NCBI GenBank assembly: GCA_021029095.1
Contig: JAJOHG010000137.1
Location: forward strand, 1 to 64,000
Direction of reading: 5' to 3'
Source of the DNA: Phellopilus nigrolimitatus
Lineage: Eukaryota; Basidiomycota; Agaricomycetes; Hymenochaetales; Hymenochaetaceae
Length of the DNA stretch: 64,000 nucleotides
The notes beneath the pieces are model-generated. The model ran no database searches and was not told the origin of the DNA. It worked only from the letters and a program-made list of their open reading frames with translations. A program made the position numbers and the translations under genes. Within the stretch, counting starts at the first letter, position 1. Each line of letters begins with the position of its first letter. Shown in pieces: positions 11,986 to 22,536 of the stretch.

Positions 11986-13243
11986 ATGCCTTCTATCCCA
12001 GTTGATGAGCAAAATCACAGCCTTTTCTATGAGGATAGCGGACCCCCGCCGACTGCGGAGGGACCTTACACCACATTGATTATTGTTCATGGCACCGTAT
12101 TCCACGGAGGTAGGCCAGAAATCGCCCGAGCCCGGCCCCAAGCTTAGCATGGGCTATGAATGACTCACAACATTCCCATAATTTATCACAGCGATATTCA
12201 GGCGTCTACTCCCGCTCGCGCCGCGCCACCAAATCCGTCTCGTGCTCGTTAATCGCCGTGACTATCCCGGTTCGGCGCCGTACACCGATGATGACCTCGC
12301 ACAAGCAAGGAGCCAAGATAACGAGGCGCAGAACGCGTTCGCGCGCGCACGGGGGGGCGAGTTTGCCAAGTTTATAAAGCAGTTCGTGGAGAATGAGAAG
12401 ATACCGCGGGCGTCGGCCGATAGGAAGCGCGGTGGCGTCGTCTTGATGTCCTGGTCGGCTGCGAATGTCTACACGCTGCCCTTGCTTGCCTATGTGGACT
12501 CTATCCCTGTAGACACCAGAGAGGCCCTTGAGCCTTTCCAGCGCTCATTTATTATACTTGGTAAGCTCTATTTCAAATCTGTCTCTTTCAGTGCTTATAT
12601 ATGTGATCGGAAAAGACGCACCGCGCTACGTGATCGGACCTCCTCCGCCCGCACCCGCAAATAAGGACCTCGGATTCCTGAGCGACACGTCCAAGACGTT
12701 CGAAGAACGTGTGCGAAAGCTCGACGATTGGCTCGCAGGATACTTCACGCACAAGGACGTCACTTCACGCAACGTCGATGACCTGCGGCTGTTTCCCCTG
12801 CCGGATTCGCGCATCGCGACGACGCTGGCGATGAGCGCAGACGAGGAGCGGTCGGTGACGTGCTACTCAGCGGCACCACGTGCAGAGCTGCCGTTGAGCA
12901 TGGCGCAGCCCGCGGTGTATTCGGAACGGGTGCGACGCGCGCTATTTGACGATGACCTGGCGAAATACTGGCCGCGCTTGGAGGTCGATGTCATCTGGTG
13001 CGAGCACTCGCCGTGGCCGATGGTAGACGCTGCGTGGGAATTGGAGAAGTCGAGGGAGAAGGCTGATGAGCAAGGGATTAAAGGAAGACCGCTGAAGGTG
13101 ACTATGTTCCCCGGCGCGAATCATTTTGTGAGCTTATGGCTTGTAATAAGAAATTTGTTATGAAGCTCATCTTTGTTCATTAGGCACATTGGGATGATCC
13201 CGAGAAGACGATTGAGCTCTATGCCAAGATTATCAGTCCCTGA
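11986..13243 (+). CDS. alpha/beta hydrolase-fold protein
   Basis: Single-domain alpha/beta hydrolase, about 350 residues from four exons. The start MPSIPVDEQNHSLFYEDSG leads to LIIVHGTVFHG, the oxyanion-hole HG motif. Then LVLVNRRDYPGS and, at the nucleophile elbow, VVLMSWSAANVYTLP, where the serine sits in SWSAAN rather than canonical GxSxG. After an intron come APRYVIGPPPP and a cap region. The C terminus TMFPGANHF supplies the likely catalytic His, followed by the last exon AHWDDPEKTIELYAKIISP. Donors and acceptors are all GT-AG. No signal peptide, so probably cytosolic; substrate unknown. Divergent neighbour of the DHA1 transporter and duplicated with it, which may hint at a shared detoxification role. 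Confidence 0.88.
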
Positions 13244-14989
13244 CTGGCATGAAGATTCCGTGCAAGGGGAAGTTTATGCAGGACAAGCTGATTTTTTCTA
13301 GTGCATTTGTAAGAAGTTGAGACTGGACCTATTGGCGATGAACGACGAGATGTGGTCAGCACGCAAAATAGCTAATAAAGGGGTTGTTGTATGGAATTTA
13401 ATAGGCAAGACCAGAGCAGACAGCTTGATGAACTTGAGTTTTTGAATTGAACGGCCGAGCGATAACGAAAAAAAACGCGTTGCGATCACGTGCCGTTCTA
13501 CATGTGACCTCGGCTTGTCTCATCTCGTTGAGGATTCAGAGGAACATAGGATTTAGCATCGCCGTCGACCAGCTCGAAATGCTCATGAAAAGGAAGAGAA
13601 GCAGCTGCCACCGCCAATGGTAACTGTATGGGGACTGTGAGTACACTCTATTACCTACATTACTTCTAATCGCGAGGGATGGCAAGAGCGAGTCGAAAGC
13701 CGAGGCAGAGGGTGACTTCGACATAAAGTGGATGAGGTTTGCCCTCCTCATCTCCCGCAAAGGCCACACCTCAGCCATCGCGGGCACGATGTCTAGTCTT
13801 CCTGAAGCGTCGACTTCCGAAGACGAAACGCCCGAGAGCGAAAAGCGCAAGTCCGATCCCTCGTTCGAAAAGTTGCCTTTGTTGGGGAACTCATGTGCAA
13901 CTGGGGCGCAACACATTCCCAGCCAAAGCTCATTTTAAACCTGTTCACTCTGTTTCAACCAGGATGCTTAGTTCTACGGAGGGGAATGCATCTTCTGTAA
14001 TGAATACACCTACGTTTGTACACTGGGTGTGGTCTTGGAGTACGCTGTCGGCTGAGACTCTCATTCATACTGACAAGTGTGATAGTATAAGCTTGCCAAG
14101 TGCATCGAGACCGAGTTTCTGATCGAGGCTGCCCATTCCAGCTGGCTCGAATGATTGGTCTTGTAACTCTTCTCATGGTCGTCTCGCCTTTACTTGCCTT
14201 GCCTACTCTCTGGCTGATGGCTCGGCTCGTTTGATACTTCCTTCTCCAGCGCTGGAGTCGTACCCAGCCGTTTCCGAAAGATAATGACGGCTGGCCGCGA
14301 ATCTACTTGAGTGTCGGTAAATTATCTTGAGTGTATCCATTGTCTTGCTGTACAATCCGGGCACATTGGCTGCTGATATTGACGCACCTGACTCGTAAGC
14401 GGGTGACTGTTCACCTCCATACTTGCACCTCTGCGATTTGGCAACTGCAGCCTGCGAATTTTCGCAAATGCTTGTGTGTGGAATGTACGTTTTAATGACA
14501 CTGAACTGGTATTATTGATCCTCGCATCATCATTCGTTTATGCGTTGGAGCTTGACCCTTGCTCGGCTTTCTTCTGGATGTTCTAGTGATGCGAGGACTA
14601 CTGTTTGGGGCGTTCTGAACATCCGCCATACTGATGGGCCAGCGACTCGCAAATTGACGAACTTCTTACGCTTCGGTTTTTCTGGGATTTCCTTAGGTAC
14701 GTTGAAAGACCAGTCAATCACGGCAGTTTACGAAAACCTTATGCAGAGTCCTACTTTCCAGTATCCGTCAAATTTTCCGAAGAGCCACTAGAAAGGTCTC
14801 GTAATACTATCCAAACGAGTTATATCGTGTCAACTGCACTTGCGATGGCGCATTCACAGCTAGCAGCTACTAGTAGTCATGTAGGACCGAAAGAACAAGC
14901 AAAGTTGTAATGACCTCGGTCAGCAGGGTTGGACATTGTTTTATATAAAGGAATTAATAAAATAAGAAAGAGAGAAAATCAGGAGAAGG
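13244..14989. other. junction and unique spacer between the two duplicated blocks
   Basis: From about 13290 to 13590 the sequence resembles 24900-25290, including the AACGGCCG and GATCACGTG segments, i.e. the end of the hydrolase 3' flank and the promoter of the membrane-protein gene at 25277. Beyond that it is unique. Open frames up to 127 codons occur on both strands here (for example 13536-13916 minus and 13739-14122 plus), but none is recognisable and no spliced model could be supported. Confidence 0.5.
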
Positions 14990-16781
14990 GGAATACGACG
15001 GTACACAGGAGTTAGATTAACTATGCCCATACATAATAAAACAAAATAAAACAAATGAGGCAAGTGAATCGCAGATCCGAGTTGACCTAAAATAAAAATG
15101 AAAAGTCGTTCTATGACTCTAGGGTGAAAAGGAATGAGAGCAGGTTTCAAAAGGATAGCAGATACTTATCGATAGATTGGCATTAGAAGCATTGTCCTGG
15201 TCTCTGTATTCAAATTAGCTTCCTTAAATGATATAGTGGAGGAGCAACTTGAAGGCTAAATGCTAGACTGCATCTATTACGAGCCAAAGGACGGGACCAC
15301 CTTGGCGAACTTGCTTCGCGCACGAATTTGAGGGCCCCATTTGAAAAGCTGTTCACAAAGGGAAACAATCAGCATTATCGAGGAACGGGTAAATTGAGAA
15401 TACTGACGACAAATGGAATGGGCATCATTAAGACAGCGATACAGGCGAAGACCATGTTCGCCCATTTGAACGTGAGTCGGTTGTACATCTGTGTCGCAAA
15501 TAGTGGGAATGCCATGCCCATCAAATTACGGCAAAGACTCTGCCCCGCGAGCGCAGACGAAGCATACGGTCCGTAGCTAATTATTGAGGTAGGGGAAGAG
15601 CTAAAGATAAGCCGAAAGATAGATCGCAGGCAAATGACTTACCAATCGGCTAGGTATATAAATACGGCGGAGAAAATGATGAAAACCGACCACATAAAAA
15701 GCTAGAAAGATAGTGTCAGCATTTTTCTAGATAGAGTTATTAACTAGATTACTCACAATTATTCCAACAGTCATTCCAACCCAGAATACGTTCGCTGAGG
15801 ACGTCCACGCGTAAATGAACATAGATGCGGGGAGGAGTATGCCTGCAAAGCATGAGGAATATAACCGTGCTTCATGGCCTTTGGTTTTGAAGTTTTTACT
15901 AAGAGGAGTTAGAAAATAAATATCGGCATGACTTCCTATAATAGGAGGAAGCTCACTCATAAAGTTTCTCTTGGACGAGAGCGTTGCTGATGTATCCAAG
16001 AAGCGATCCGATGCTGCGAAGCATTTTAAAGTCGGTATCCTCAATTCAGAGGCGAAGCTACTTACAACATGGTAACGAATACCGTCCCAACTTCACCGAC
16101 GTTGAAGTGGTGTAATTGCTGAAACGCAGGAGAAACGGACCTGTTTGGGAATATCGAGTCAAATTAATAGAAGAAAATAAAAAGGAAAGAAGATGGCATA
16201 CTCAATTAAAACATATACTAAACCCCATGCAAATCCTATCCATAACTGTATCAGAAGAAGTCGATCGTAAGTTTTTTTTTTTTTTGCTCTTTTTAAATCC
16301 GAAGGGAAATGACCTACACTGAAACTGGTAACGACGGGTTCTGTGAGCAACAGACCTGAAGAGGAACAGAAGAACAGTCAACACCTATTCGACCGTTAAT
16401 CATCGTACAGAAACAGCTCACGGATAGGACGTTTACAGGAAATCGATATCAAACTGAACACACTATCCTGCTTGTCTTCGATCCGCGCGCGATAACGATT
16501 GTCACCGGTCTCCTTGCGCAGCTTTTTCACGATCCTCACTAAAAGAATGGAAGCTCGAGTCTCTTTCAAGACAAAAAGCATTACGACGAAAAAAGCGCCT
16601 GTTGTGCTGCGAGATAATGGCCAGTGAGGTCAGCGCTAGAACAGAGGGAGGGTGGTATGGCTTTGGACATACATGAGATGAATCCATTGGATCCAGCGCC
16701 ATTCCAAACGGTGGTTCATTTCAACCCACCCGGCGAACACAGGGCCAAGACCCATACAGCTCATGCCAGTAATAGAGAAGA

Positions 16782-16786
16782 CGGCC
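16782..16786. repeat. target-site duplication CGGCC, left copy
   Basis: Five bases CGGCC directly before the LTR start TGTAGCTTGG, repeated at 22532-22536 directly after the other LTR. Together they rebuild the uninterrupted exon seen in the paralogue near 10040. Five base pairs is the usual duplication size for Ty1/copia integrases. Confidence 0.95.
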
Positions 16787-17352
16787 TGTAGCTTGGTGAG
16801 ACAGATCCGCGCAACGGCACTACAATAGTACACCTAGTACAACGTAGACTCAGTCGTTTGCGCGGTATGCGAACGTCTATATATCGGAAACTAACCTAGT
16901 ACAACGTAGACTAGTTTAATGAAGTAATAAGCAAAAGTATAATAGTTCGTTATAATGTCCGAAAGCTCACCTCAGTCGTTTGCGCGGTATGCGAACGTCT
17001 GAGGTGGCCGAAAGAATAAACAGGCTTTTTATACTACGGGTTTTCGGGGCTGCGGAGAGCCGCTTTTACGCTACGGAAAAAGGGGGGGATGACAAAAGGA
17101 GATAAAGACACATAAAGGATGAGTAAATGACTGTTTATCTAGGGACCGAGAAACGAGGGGGGTCCGAGCAGCGAGCGGGGGTGGTGCGCGAGTGGCGCGC
17201 GGGTAAACGAAGATCGCGGGCGAGCCAATCGCAGTCCAGCGAGCCTCGGGCTCGCTGAGCCGAGCCGCTGCGCTCGCGAACTCGCCGATCGAGCACGCAA
17301 CCAGTGCGCACTCGCTCGCGGCCTCGCGGCTCCACCGACTTGGATTCCAACA
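16787..17352 (-). repeat. 3' LTR of the copia element
   Basis: 566 bp. It contains two internal direct repeats: a 30-nt unit at 16849-16878 and 16971-17000 (CTCAGTCGTTTGC... CGTCT), and CCTAGTACAACGTAGACT twice. The second 30-nt unit is framed by CACCTCAG and CTGAGGTG, able to pair as a stem (16968-17006). The half nearest 17352 is GC-rich. Confidence 0.95.
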
Positions 17353-17362
17353 CTCCCCCTCA
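17353..17362 (-). promoter_or_regulatory. polypurine tract (plus-strand primer)
   Basis: On the element's strand a purine run (GAGGGGGAG) abuts the 3' LTR. It overlaps the last codon and stop of gag-pol, whose stop is at 17360-17362, so coding and priming functions share bases. Confidence 0.85.
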
Positions 17363-20300
17363 AGTCGAGAGGAGTCCGAGCGCGGCCGCGAAGTGCTTGA
17401 CCTTGAACGAAGGCAGCGGTTTCGTGAGCGCGTCGGCGACCATGTCGGCGGTCGGGCAGTACGTTAGCTTGATCGAGCCGTTTTCGCAGACCCAGTGCAG
17501 GAAGTGGTATCGGATGTCAATGTGTTTCGTGCGCGCGTGGTACTGGTGGTCTTTTGTGAGCGCGATCGCGGACTGGTTGTCCGAGAAAAGAGTAGTCGGT
17601 CCGTCAATCGGTGCGAAGAGTTGTTTAATGAGTTGTCGGAGCCAAATCGCCTCCTTCGCGGCGTGCGTCGCCGCGACGTATTCGCTCTCGGTCGTCGAGA
17701 GCGAAACGATCTCCTGTCGTTTAGAGTACCAAGAAACGGCTCCGCCGTCAATTAAAAATGCGTTACCTGAGATCGCGCGCCGGTCCTCCTGCATGCTCCC
17801 ATCCGCGTCCGCGTACCCCTTCATTCCGCCATCGCCAGCATCTCCGGTTCCTCCGTACGTGAGCCGAAGGTTTCGCGTACCCTTCAGGTAGCGAAAGAGA
17901 CGCTTGACGGCTTCCCAGTGCACGGGACCGGGGTCGTTCGAGAATCGCGAGAGGAGTGTCACCCCGAATGCGGTGTCCGGTCGCGTCGCCAGTGCCGCGT
18001 ACATCACCGAGCCGAGCGCTTCGCGGTACGGTGCATTGCGCATCAAGGCGCGGTCCTGCGCGGTTTTCGGCCCCTGCTGGCTATGCAGGCGGATGTTCGG
18101 GTCCATGGGCGACGAGGCGGGTTTGAGTTCTTCGAAGTTGAACCGAGCGAGGATAGACGAGATATAAGCCGATTGCGACAGCGAAAGTGTTTTTGCGTCG
18201 CGGTTTCGCTGGACTTCGATCCCGAGCAGCCAGTGCAGAGGGCCGAGGTCCGTGACCTCGACATAGCGAGCGAGACCGGACTTGAGTGCAGACACGAGCG
18301 CAGTGGTGGTAGCCGCGATCGTACAGTCGTCGACATGCACGACGACAATAGTCACGTCACGGCCTTCGTGACGAAAAAACACGGCTTGATCCACGTCACA
18401 GCGAGACAGGCCGAGCTCGTCGACAAAGATCCAGGTCAGCTTCTGGTACCACCTTCGTCCACTCTGCTTCAAGCCGTACAATGTCTTTCGCAACCTCAAG
18501 ACTTTTGTGCCCGCGTCGCGCGGTGCATATCCGGGCGGGTGGCGCATGTAAATGACCTCGTCGGCTTCGAGTTCTCCGTTAAGGTAAGCTCCTTTAATAT
18601 CGACTTGCTCGAGCTCCAGGTCCAATCGCGCGGCCATTGCGAGAGTCGCTCGAATCGATGCGAGCTTCGCGACGGGCGCGAAAGTGTCAAAATAATCGAT
18701 TCCCTGCACCTGGCTGAATCCCTGCGCGACAAGTCGAGCTTTGCGGCGGACGACGTTTCCGGCCGCATCCCTCTTGATCTTGAACACCCACTTCGATCCG
18801 ACAACATTGGCACCTGCCGGGGGCTCCTCCAGCACCCACGTACCAGCCGAATGAAGTGTCTCCAACTCCTCGTTGATCGCGCGCTCCCATTCCGACCATT
18901 CTGGGAGGCGCTTCGCTTCTGCGAGCGATCGCGGTTCAAGTCCCTCGGCCTCCTCCATCGCGGCCGAAAACTCATACTCCTCGTCGTAATCGTCCTCGAT
19001 CACCTGGTTCGCCGATTCCTCATCCTGCTCGACAAACTCGCGCATCGAGCGCATTCCTCGCGGGAGGGGACCATCACGGCGCCAGTGCGTCGGCGTTCCT
19101 TCGCCAGCTGCAATGCGACGCTGATAGGCCGACGGCATGCGAACTCGCCGCTCGCGCGGCTCCGGTGCTTGCGCCGGAAGATGAGACGCTGCTGGTCTCT
19201 CCGGGGCAGGCTGCGGCTCTTCCGCTGGCGGATCGCTCGTCGCTTCGGCGGGATCGGCGGGTCCCTGGGGATTTTCGGCGGGTGGTGGCGGCGCTGGCGG
19301 ATTTGCGGGCAGTGTCGGTGTCGGTGTCGCGATCGGCGGTGAGTTTTTCGAAGTCGTTTCGTTTTCTACTCCGCCATCAAGTTCCTCCCCCTCGAGACGA
19401 CTCGAAATGTCTCCAGGGTCGAAATAAACATTACGCTCGACACTAATGCTTTTCTTTTCCGGCCAATAAATGCGCTGTCCGTTCGACGTCTTGTCGAAAC
19501 CCATCCACCGTCCCTCTCGCGCGCGCGGTTCGAGCTTCGAGCCCGAATCGTCGTGAACCCAACACTTGGATCCCCATACGCGCAGTCCGCGAAGATCGGG
19601 CTTCCGCCCGGTCATCGCTTCGTGCGGCGTCTTGTCCTTCAGTGCGCGCGTCGGGGTTCGGTTTTTCAACCAAACAGCGTGTCCAGCCGCCTCCGCCCAC
19701 AAAAACTTCGGCATGCGGCTCGCGTGCAACATTGCGCGAACCTTCTCGAGAATCGTCCGGTTCAGCCGCTCCGCGACGCCGTTGTGTTGCGGTGTGTCGT
19801 GAACGGTAAGTTTCTGCTTCGTACCTTTACTATTCAAGTACATGACGAACTCCTTGCCAGTGTACTCGCCACCGCGATCCGAGTGAAGAACTTGGATCTT
19901 AGCGTTCATTTGCGTTTCGGCCCAAGCTTCGAAGTGTCGGTAAGATCGAAAAACATCACTTTTCTTCTTCAGCAGATACAATTTCGTCACGCGCGTCGCA
20001 TCGTCCGTGAAAGAGACGTAGTAGTGTCGCCCGCCGAGCGAGCGAGTCGGCGACGGTCCCCAAACATCGGTATGGACCTCGCCTCCGAATTGCGCAGCGC
20101 GCTCTCCCTCTCGTTCACGCGCGATCATGCGGCGGGTCGCTTTCGCGTATACGCAGGACTCGCAAAGTGTTGGTGTCGGCCCGGAGGTGTCGAGGCGCAA
20201 CCCCGTAACCCACCCATTTCGAACTAACCGCTCCGCGACCTTGGGCGAAACGTGGCCCATGCGAGCATGCAGCTCCATGAGGCTCAATGTCTCCTCGGCC

Positions 20301-21892
20301 GCATTCGCTGCATCGCGCAGCGTCGGGTCGGCCGACTCGTGCGCGAACCGATACAGGCCTTTACTCGAGCGCAAAACCTCGCCAATACAATTTCCGGCCG
20401 CGTCACGAAGTACACACTTGTTTCCGCCGAATACTGCGAAGTAGGCTGCGCGATCGAGCGCGCCGACGGACACAAGTGTATATCCGACTTCGGGGGAATA
20501 AAGGACTTCGGTAAGTGTCAATTTCGTCGGCGTCTCGCCGTTCGGGAGTTCGATCGCTAAATCTCCCTCTCCCACAGCGTGGAAGGTTTGCTTGTTCGCG
20601 GCGTGCAAATTCTTCGGCGGCGTCTCGACAAAGTTCGTGAAGTCTTCGCGGTACGGCGAAATATGACGCGTAGAGCCCGAATCGAGGATCGCGCGACGTG
20701 CATCGTCGGTTTCGCGAAGGTGAATAACCTGCGCGATCTCCTCTTCGTCTGTATCGTCTTCGCTCACGTCGCTCTCGGGGTACGAGCTCGAAGGCTCGTC
20801 GTCCTCGTCATCGGACCAGAAATCGGCCGGCTCTTCATCTTCGCTATCAGACAGGTCGACTAAGTCGGGCATCAAGCCCATGTCATCATCGTCGTCCTCG
20901 TCGTCCGACGAATCCCAGGCCGCATTACAGCAGTCCCATACGCCGTCCGAGTCCGAGTCGACAGCCGCATTCGCGCTGTCCTTCGGCCTCTCCTTGGCCG
21001 ACGGTTTTCTCGGCTTCGGGCACTTCGCGCGAAGGTGCCCGGTCTCGCCACAGTTCCAGCAGGCTCCGCGCGGCTTCGGCTCGCTTTTCTGCTTGTTTCT
21101 CGGCACCGTACTGACATGCAACGCCTCGTCCTTCTCTTTAGGTCCTCGCGCGGGTTCCTTTCGCTTCGCAAGTCGCTCGCGTTTCTGGCGATCGGCCTCG
21201 TCCGAAATAATATGGATCAAGACTTCGGGGTCGACTTCGCGGAGCGAGGCGATCTGCGCTTCGGTGAGCGGCTGCGCTGTGATTGTCGCGACGTTTCGCG
21301 CCGCGATCTCCGCCGAGGTCAGCTGCGCGGACGCGAATGTCGCCAGTCGGTTCGGGATGGCGGTAATAATTGTCGAACGAAAATCCTTGTCGGATATATC
21401 AACACCCGACTGCGCCAGCGTCTCGCGGCGCATGCGCAAGTCGCTCAGGAACTCGCGGATGTCGGCATCCCCGGGGCAACGTGCCTCGAGAAATTCGGTG
21501 CGTAGCGAAGTCTGCGCGAAAGCGGACTTCGATGTAAACTCACGTACCACTGCGCTCCAGCGCGCGGTACAATCCGCCAGGTTTCCGACCTGGATGAGGG
21601 TCGAATCGGCCAGGCGCTGGGACAACAGATACATCGCGATATCCTCGTCCTTATCCCAGGCCTCTTGGCGCGCGTCAATGTCGTCGTTGGGATCGGCTTG
21701 ACCATTCGCTACCGCAGCAGTAGCGACAGCAGCAGCAACCGGCTCGGGGCGAATCGACGATCCGTCAAAATGCCCCCACTTTCCTTTCGCCTTCACGGCA
21801 GCCTGGAAACGCATCCGGTATATCACCCAGTTCGCGCCGCTCGTCGCGAGCTTCGGAACTGAAGTAGGGAGGGTGTCGTGCGAGCTAGACAT
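17360..21892 (-). CDS. copia gag-pol polyprotein
   Basis: 1510 residues in one frame with no frameshift. Gag occupies about residues 1-300 and ends in a CCHC zinc knuckle, CWNCGETGHLRAKCP, near residue 285. An acidic linker follows. The aspartic protease active site is ILDSGSTRHISPY near 405. The GAG-pre-integrase zinc motif is HARMGHVS with CESCVYAK. The integrase core has HTDVWGPSP, SFTDDATR, LHSDRGGEYTGKEF and QHNGVAERLNRTILE (DDE). A Pro/Ala-rich linker leads to reverse transcriptase: SKWVFKIKRDAAGN, DYFDTFAPVAKLASIR, QVDIKGAYLNGEL, and the catalytic VVVHVDDCTIA, i.e. HVDD where YVDD is usual. RNase H has KGYADADGSMQED and SLSTTESEYVAA. All catalytic residues looked for are present. Confidence 0.97.
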   Translation of the reverse strand: MSSSHDTLPTSVPKLATSGANWVIYRMRFQAAVKAKGKWGHFDGSSIRPEPVAAAVATAAVANGQADPNDDIDARQEAWDKDEDIAMYLLSQRLADSTLIQVGNLADCTARWSAVVREFTSKSAFAQTSLRTEFLEARCPGDADIREFLSDLRMRRETLAQSGVDISDKDFRSTIITAIPNRLATFASAQLTSAEIAARNVATITAQPLTEAQIASLREVDPEVLIHIISDEADRQKRERLAKRKEPARGPKEKDEALHVSTVPRNKQKSEPKPRGACWNCGETGHLRAKCPKPRKPSAKERPKDSANAAVDSDSDGVWDCCNAAWDSSDDEDDDDDMGLMPDLVDLSDSEDEEPADFWSDDEDDEPSSSYPESDVSEDDTDEEEIAQVIHLRETDDARRAILDSGSTRHISPYREDFTNFVETPPKNLHAANKQTFHAVGEGDLAIELPNGETPTKLTLTEVLYSPEVGYTLVSVGALDRAAYFAVFGGNKCVLRDAAGNCIGEVLRSSKGLYRFAHESADPTLRDAANAAEETLSLMELHARMGHVSPKVAERLVRNGWVTGLRLDTSGPTPTLCESCVYAKATRRMIAREREGERAAQFGGEVHTDVWGPSPTRSLGGRHYYVSFTDDATRVTKLYLLKKKSDVFRSYRHFEAWAETQMNAKIQVLHSDRGGEYTGKEFVMYLNSKGTKQKLTVHDTPQHNGVAERLNRTILEKVRAMLHASRMPKFLWAEAAGHAVWLKNRTPTRALKDKTPHEAMTGRKPDLRGLRVWGSKCWVHDDSGSKLEPRAREGRWMGFDKTSNGQRIYWPEKKSISVERNVYFDPGDISSRLEGEELDGGVENETTSKNSPPIATPTPTLPANPPAPPPPAENPQGPADPAEATSDPPAEEPQPAPERPAASHLPAQAPEPRERRVRMPSAYQRRIAAGEGTPTHWRRDGPLPRGMRSMREFVEQDEESANQVIEDDYDEEYEFSAAMEEAEGLEPRSLAEAKRLPEWSEWERAINEELETLHSAGTWVLEEPPAGANVVGSKWVFKIKRDAAGNVVRRKARLVAQGFSQVQGIDYFDTFAPVAKLASIRATLAMAARLDLELEQVDIKGAYLNGELEADEVIYMRHPPGYAPRDAGTKVLRLRKTLYGLKQSGRRWYQKLTWIFVDELGLSRCDVDQAVFFRHEGRDVTIVVVHVDDCTIAATTTALVSALKSGLARYVEVTDLGPLHWLLGIEVQRNRDAKTLSLSQSAYISSILARFNFEELKPASSPMDPNIRLHSQQGPKTAQDRALMRNAPYREALGSVMYAALATRPDTAFGVTLLSRFSNDPGPVHWEAVKRLFRYLKGTRNLRLTYGGTGDAGDGGMKGYADADGSMQEDRRAISGNAFLIDGGAVSWYSKRQEIVSLSTTESEYVAATHAAKEAIWLRQLIKQLFAPIDGPTTLFSDNQSAIALTKDHQYHARTKHIDIRYHFLHWVCENGSIKLTYCPTADMVADALTKPLPSFKVKHFAAALGLLST

Positions 21893-21954
21893 GAGTGGCG
21901 AAATTTGTGTATGTCGTACAAAATAAAAATTCGGCTTCGCTCAGTGGCTAGCAA

Positions 21955-21965
21955 GGCTCATAACC
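21955..21965 (-). promoter_or_regulatory. primer-binding site for a half-molecule of initiator tRNA-Met
   Basis: Directly next to the 5' LTR, the plus strand reads GGCTCATAACC. This is the anticodon stem-loop of eukaryotic initiator tRNA-Met, including the CAT anticodon. Further upstream (21939-21954) resembles the D-arm side of the same tRNA. The element's RNA would pair with an internal tRNA region rather than the 3' CCA end, as in Drosophila copia, which is primed by a cleaved 5' half of tRNA-iMet. Confidence 0.75.
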
Positions 21966-22531
21966 TGTAGCTTGGTGAGACAGATCCGCGCAACGGCACT
22001 ACAATAGTACACCTAGTACAACGTAGACTCAGTCGTTTGCGCGGTATGCGAACGTCTATATATCGGAAACTAACCTAGTACAACGTAGACTAGTTTAATG
22101 AAGTAATAAGCAAAAGTATAATAGTTCGTTATAATGTCCGAAAGCTCACCTCAGTCGTTTGCGCGGTATGCGAACGTCTGAGGTGGCCGAAAGAATAAAC
22201 AGGCTTTTTATACTACGGGTTTTCGGGGCTGCGGAGAGCCGCTTTTACGCTACGGAAAAAGGGGGGGATGACAAAAGGAGATAAAGACACATAAAGGATG
22301 AGTAAATGACTGTTTATCTAGGGACCGAGAAACGAGGGGGGTCCGAGCAGCGAGCGGGGGTGGTGCGCGAGTGGCGCGCGGGTAAACGAAGATCGCGGGC
22401 GAGCCAATCGCAGTCCAGCGAGCCTCGGGCTCGCTGAGCCGAGCCGCTGCGCTCGCGAACTCGCCGATCGAGCACGCAACCAGTGCGCACTCGCTCGCGG
22501 CCTCGCGGCTCCACCGACTTGGATTCCAACA
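21966..22531 (-). repeat. 5' LTR of the copia element
   Basis: 566 bp, no mismatch to 16787-17352 found by eye. It is the promoter-side LTR for minus-strand transcription and directly abuts the primer-binding site. Confidence 0.95.
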
Positions 22532-22536
22532 CGGCC
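22532..22536. repeat. target-site duplication CGGCC, right copy
   Basis: Second copy of the 5-bp target, followed by ATGGGGATGCC of the transporter exon. Confidence 0.95.

Larger units (their letters stand above)
8170..13590. repeat. copy A of a tandem segmental duplication (transporter + hydrolase block)
   Basis: Matches 14990-25290 in order and orientation once the retrotransposon is ignored. The left end is marked by a shared stretch (ACACAGGAATTAGTTTAACT here, ACACAGGAGTTAGATTAACT near 15010). Then come transporter, hydrolase and a shared promoter with GATCACGTG. The right end breaks off near the position matching the start codon of the membrane-protein gene at 25277, so copy A ends in a truncated 5' piece of that gene. 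Divergence of roughly one base in ten by eye implies an old event. Confidence 0.8.
16787..22531 (-). mobile_element. Ty1/copia LTR retrotransposon, full-length and recent
   Basis: 5745 bp, transcribed on the minus strand. Two 566-bp LTRs (16787-17352 and 21966-22531) show no difference on visual comparison. Both have TG...CA ends (TGTAGC...CCAACA on the plus strand), and the element is flanked by the 5-bp duplication CGGCC. Internal parts in element order are: a primer-binding site matching the anticodon arm of initiator tRNA-Met (21955-21965), one gag-pol frame (21892 to 17360) and a polypurine tract (17353-17362). The domain order protease, integrase, reverse transcriptase, RNase H is the copia order. 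Identical LTRs, perfect duplication and an unbroken 1510-codon frame indicate a very young and possibly still active copy. Confidence 0.97.

Noticed and set aside
13536..14122. overlapping open frames of 126-127 codons between the duplicated blocks
   Set aside because: Mutually antisense, no recognised domain, and the left part derives from the promoter of the membrane-protein gene.
17918..19342. 474-codon open frame on the plus strand opposite gag-pol, plus several other long frames in 17-22 kb
   Set aside because: Antisense shadow of the GC-rich gag-pol coding sequence; its translation is Arg/Cys-rich with no domain.
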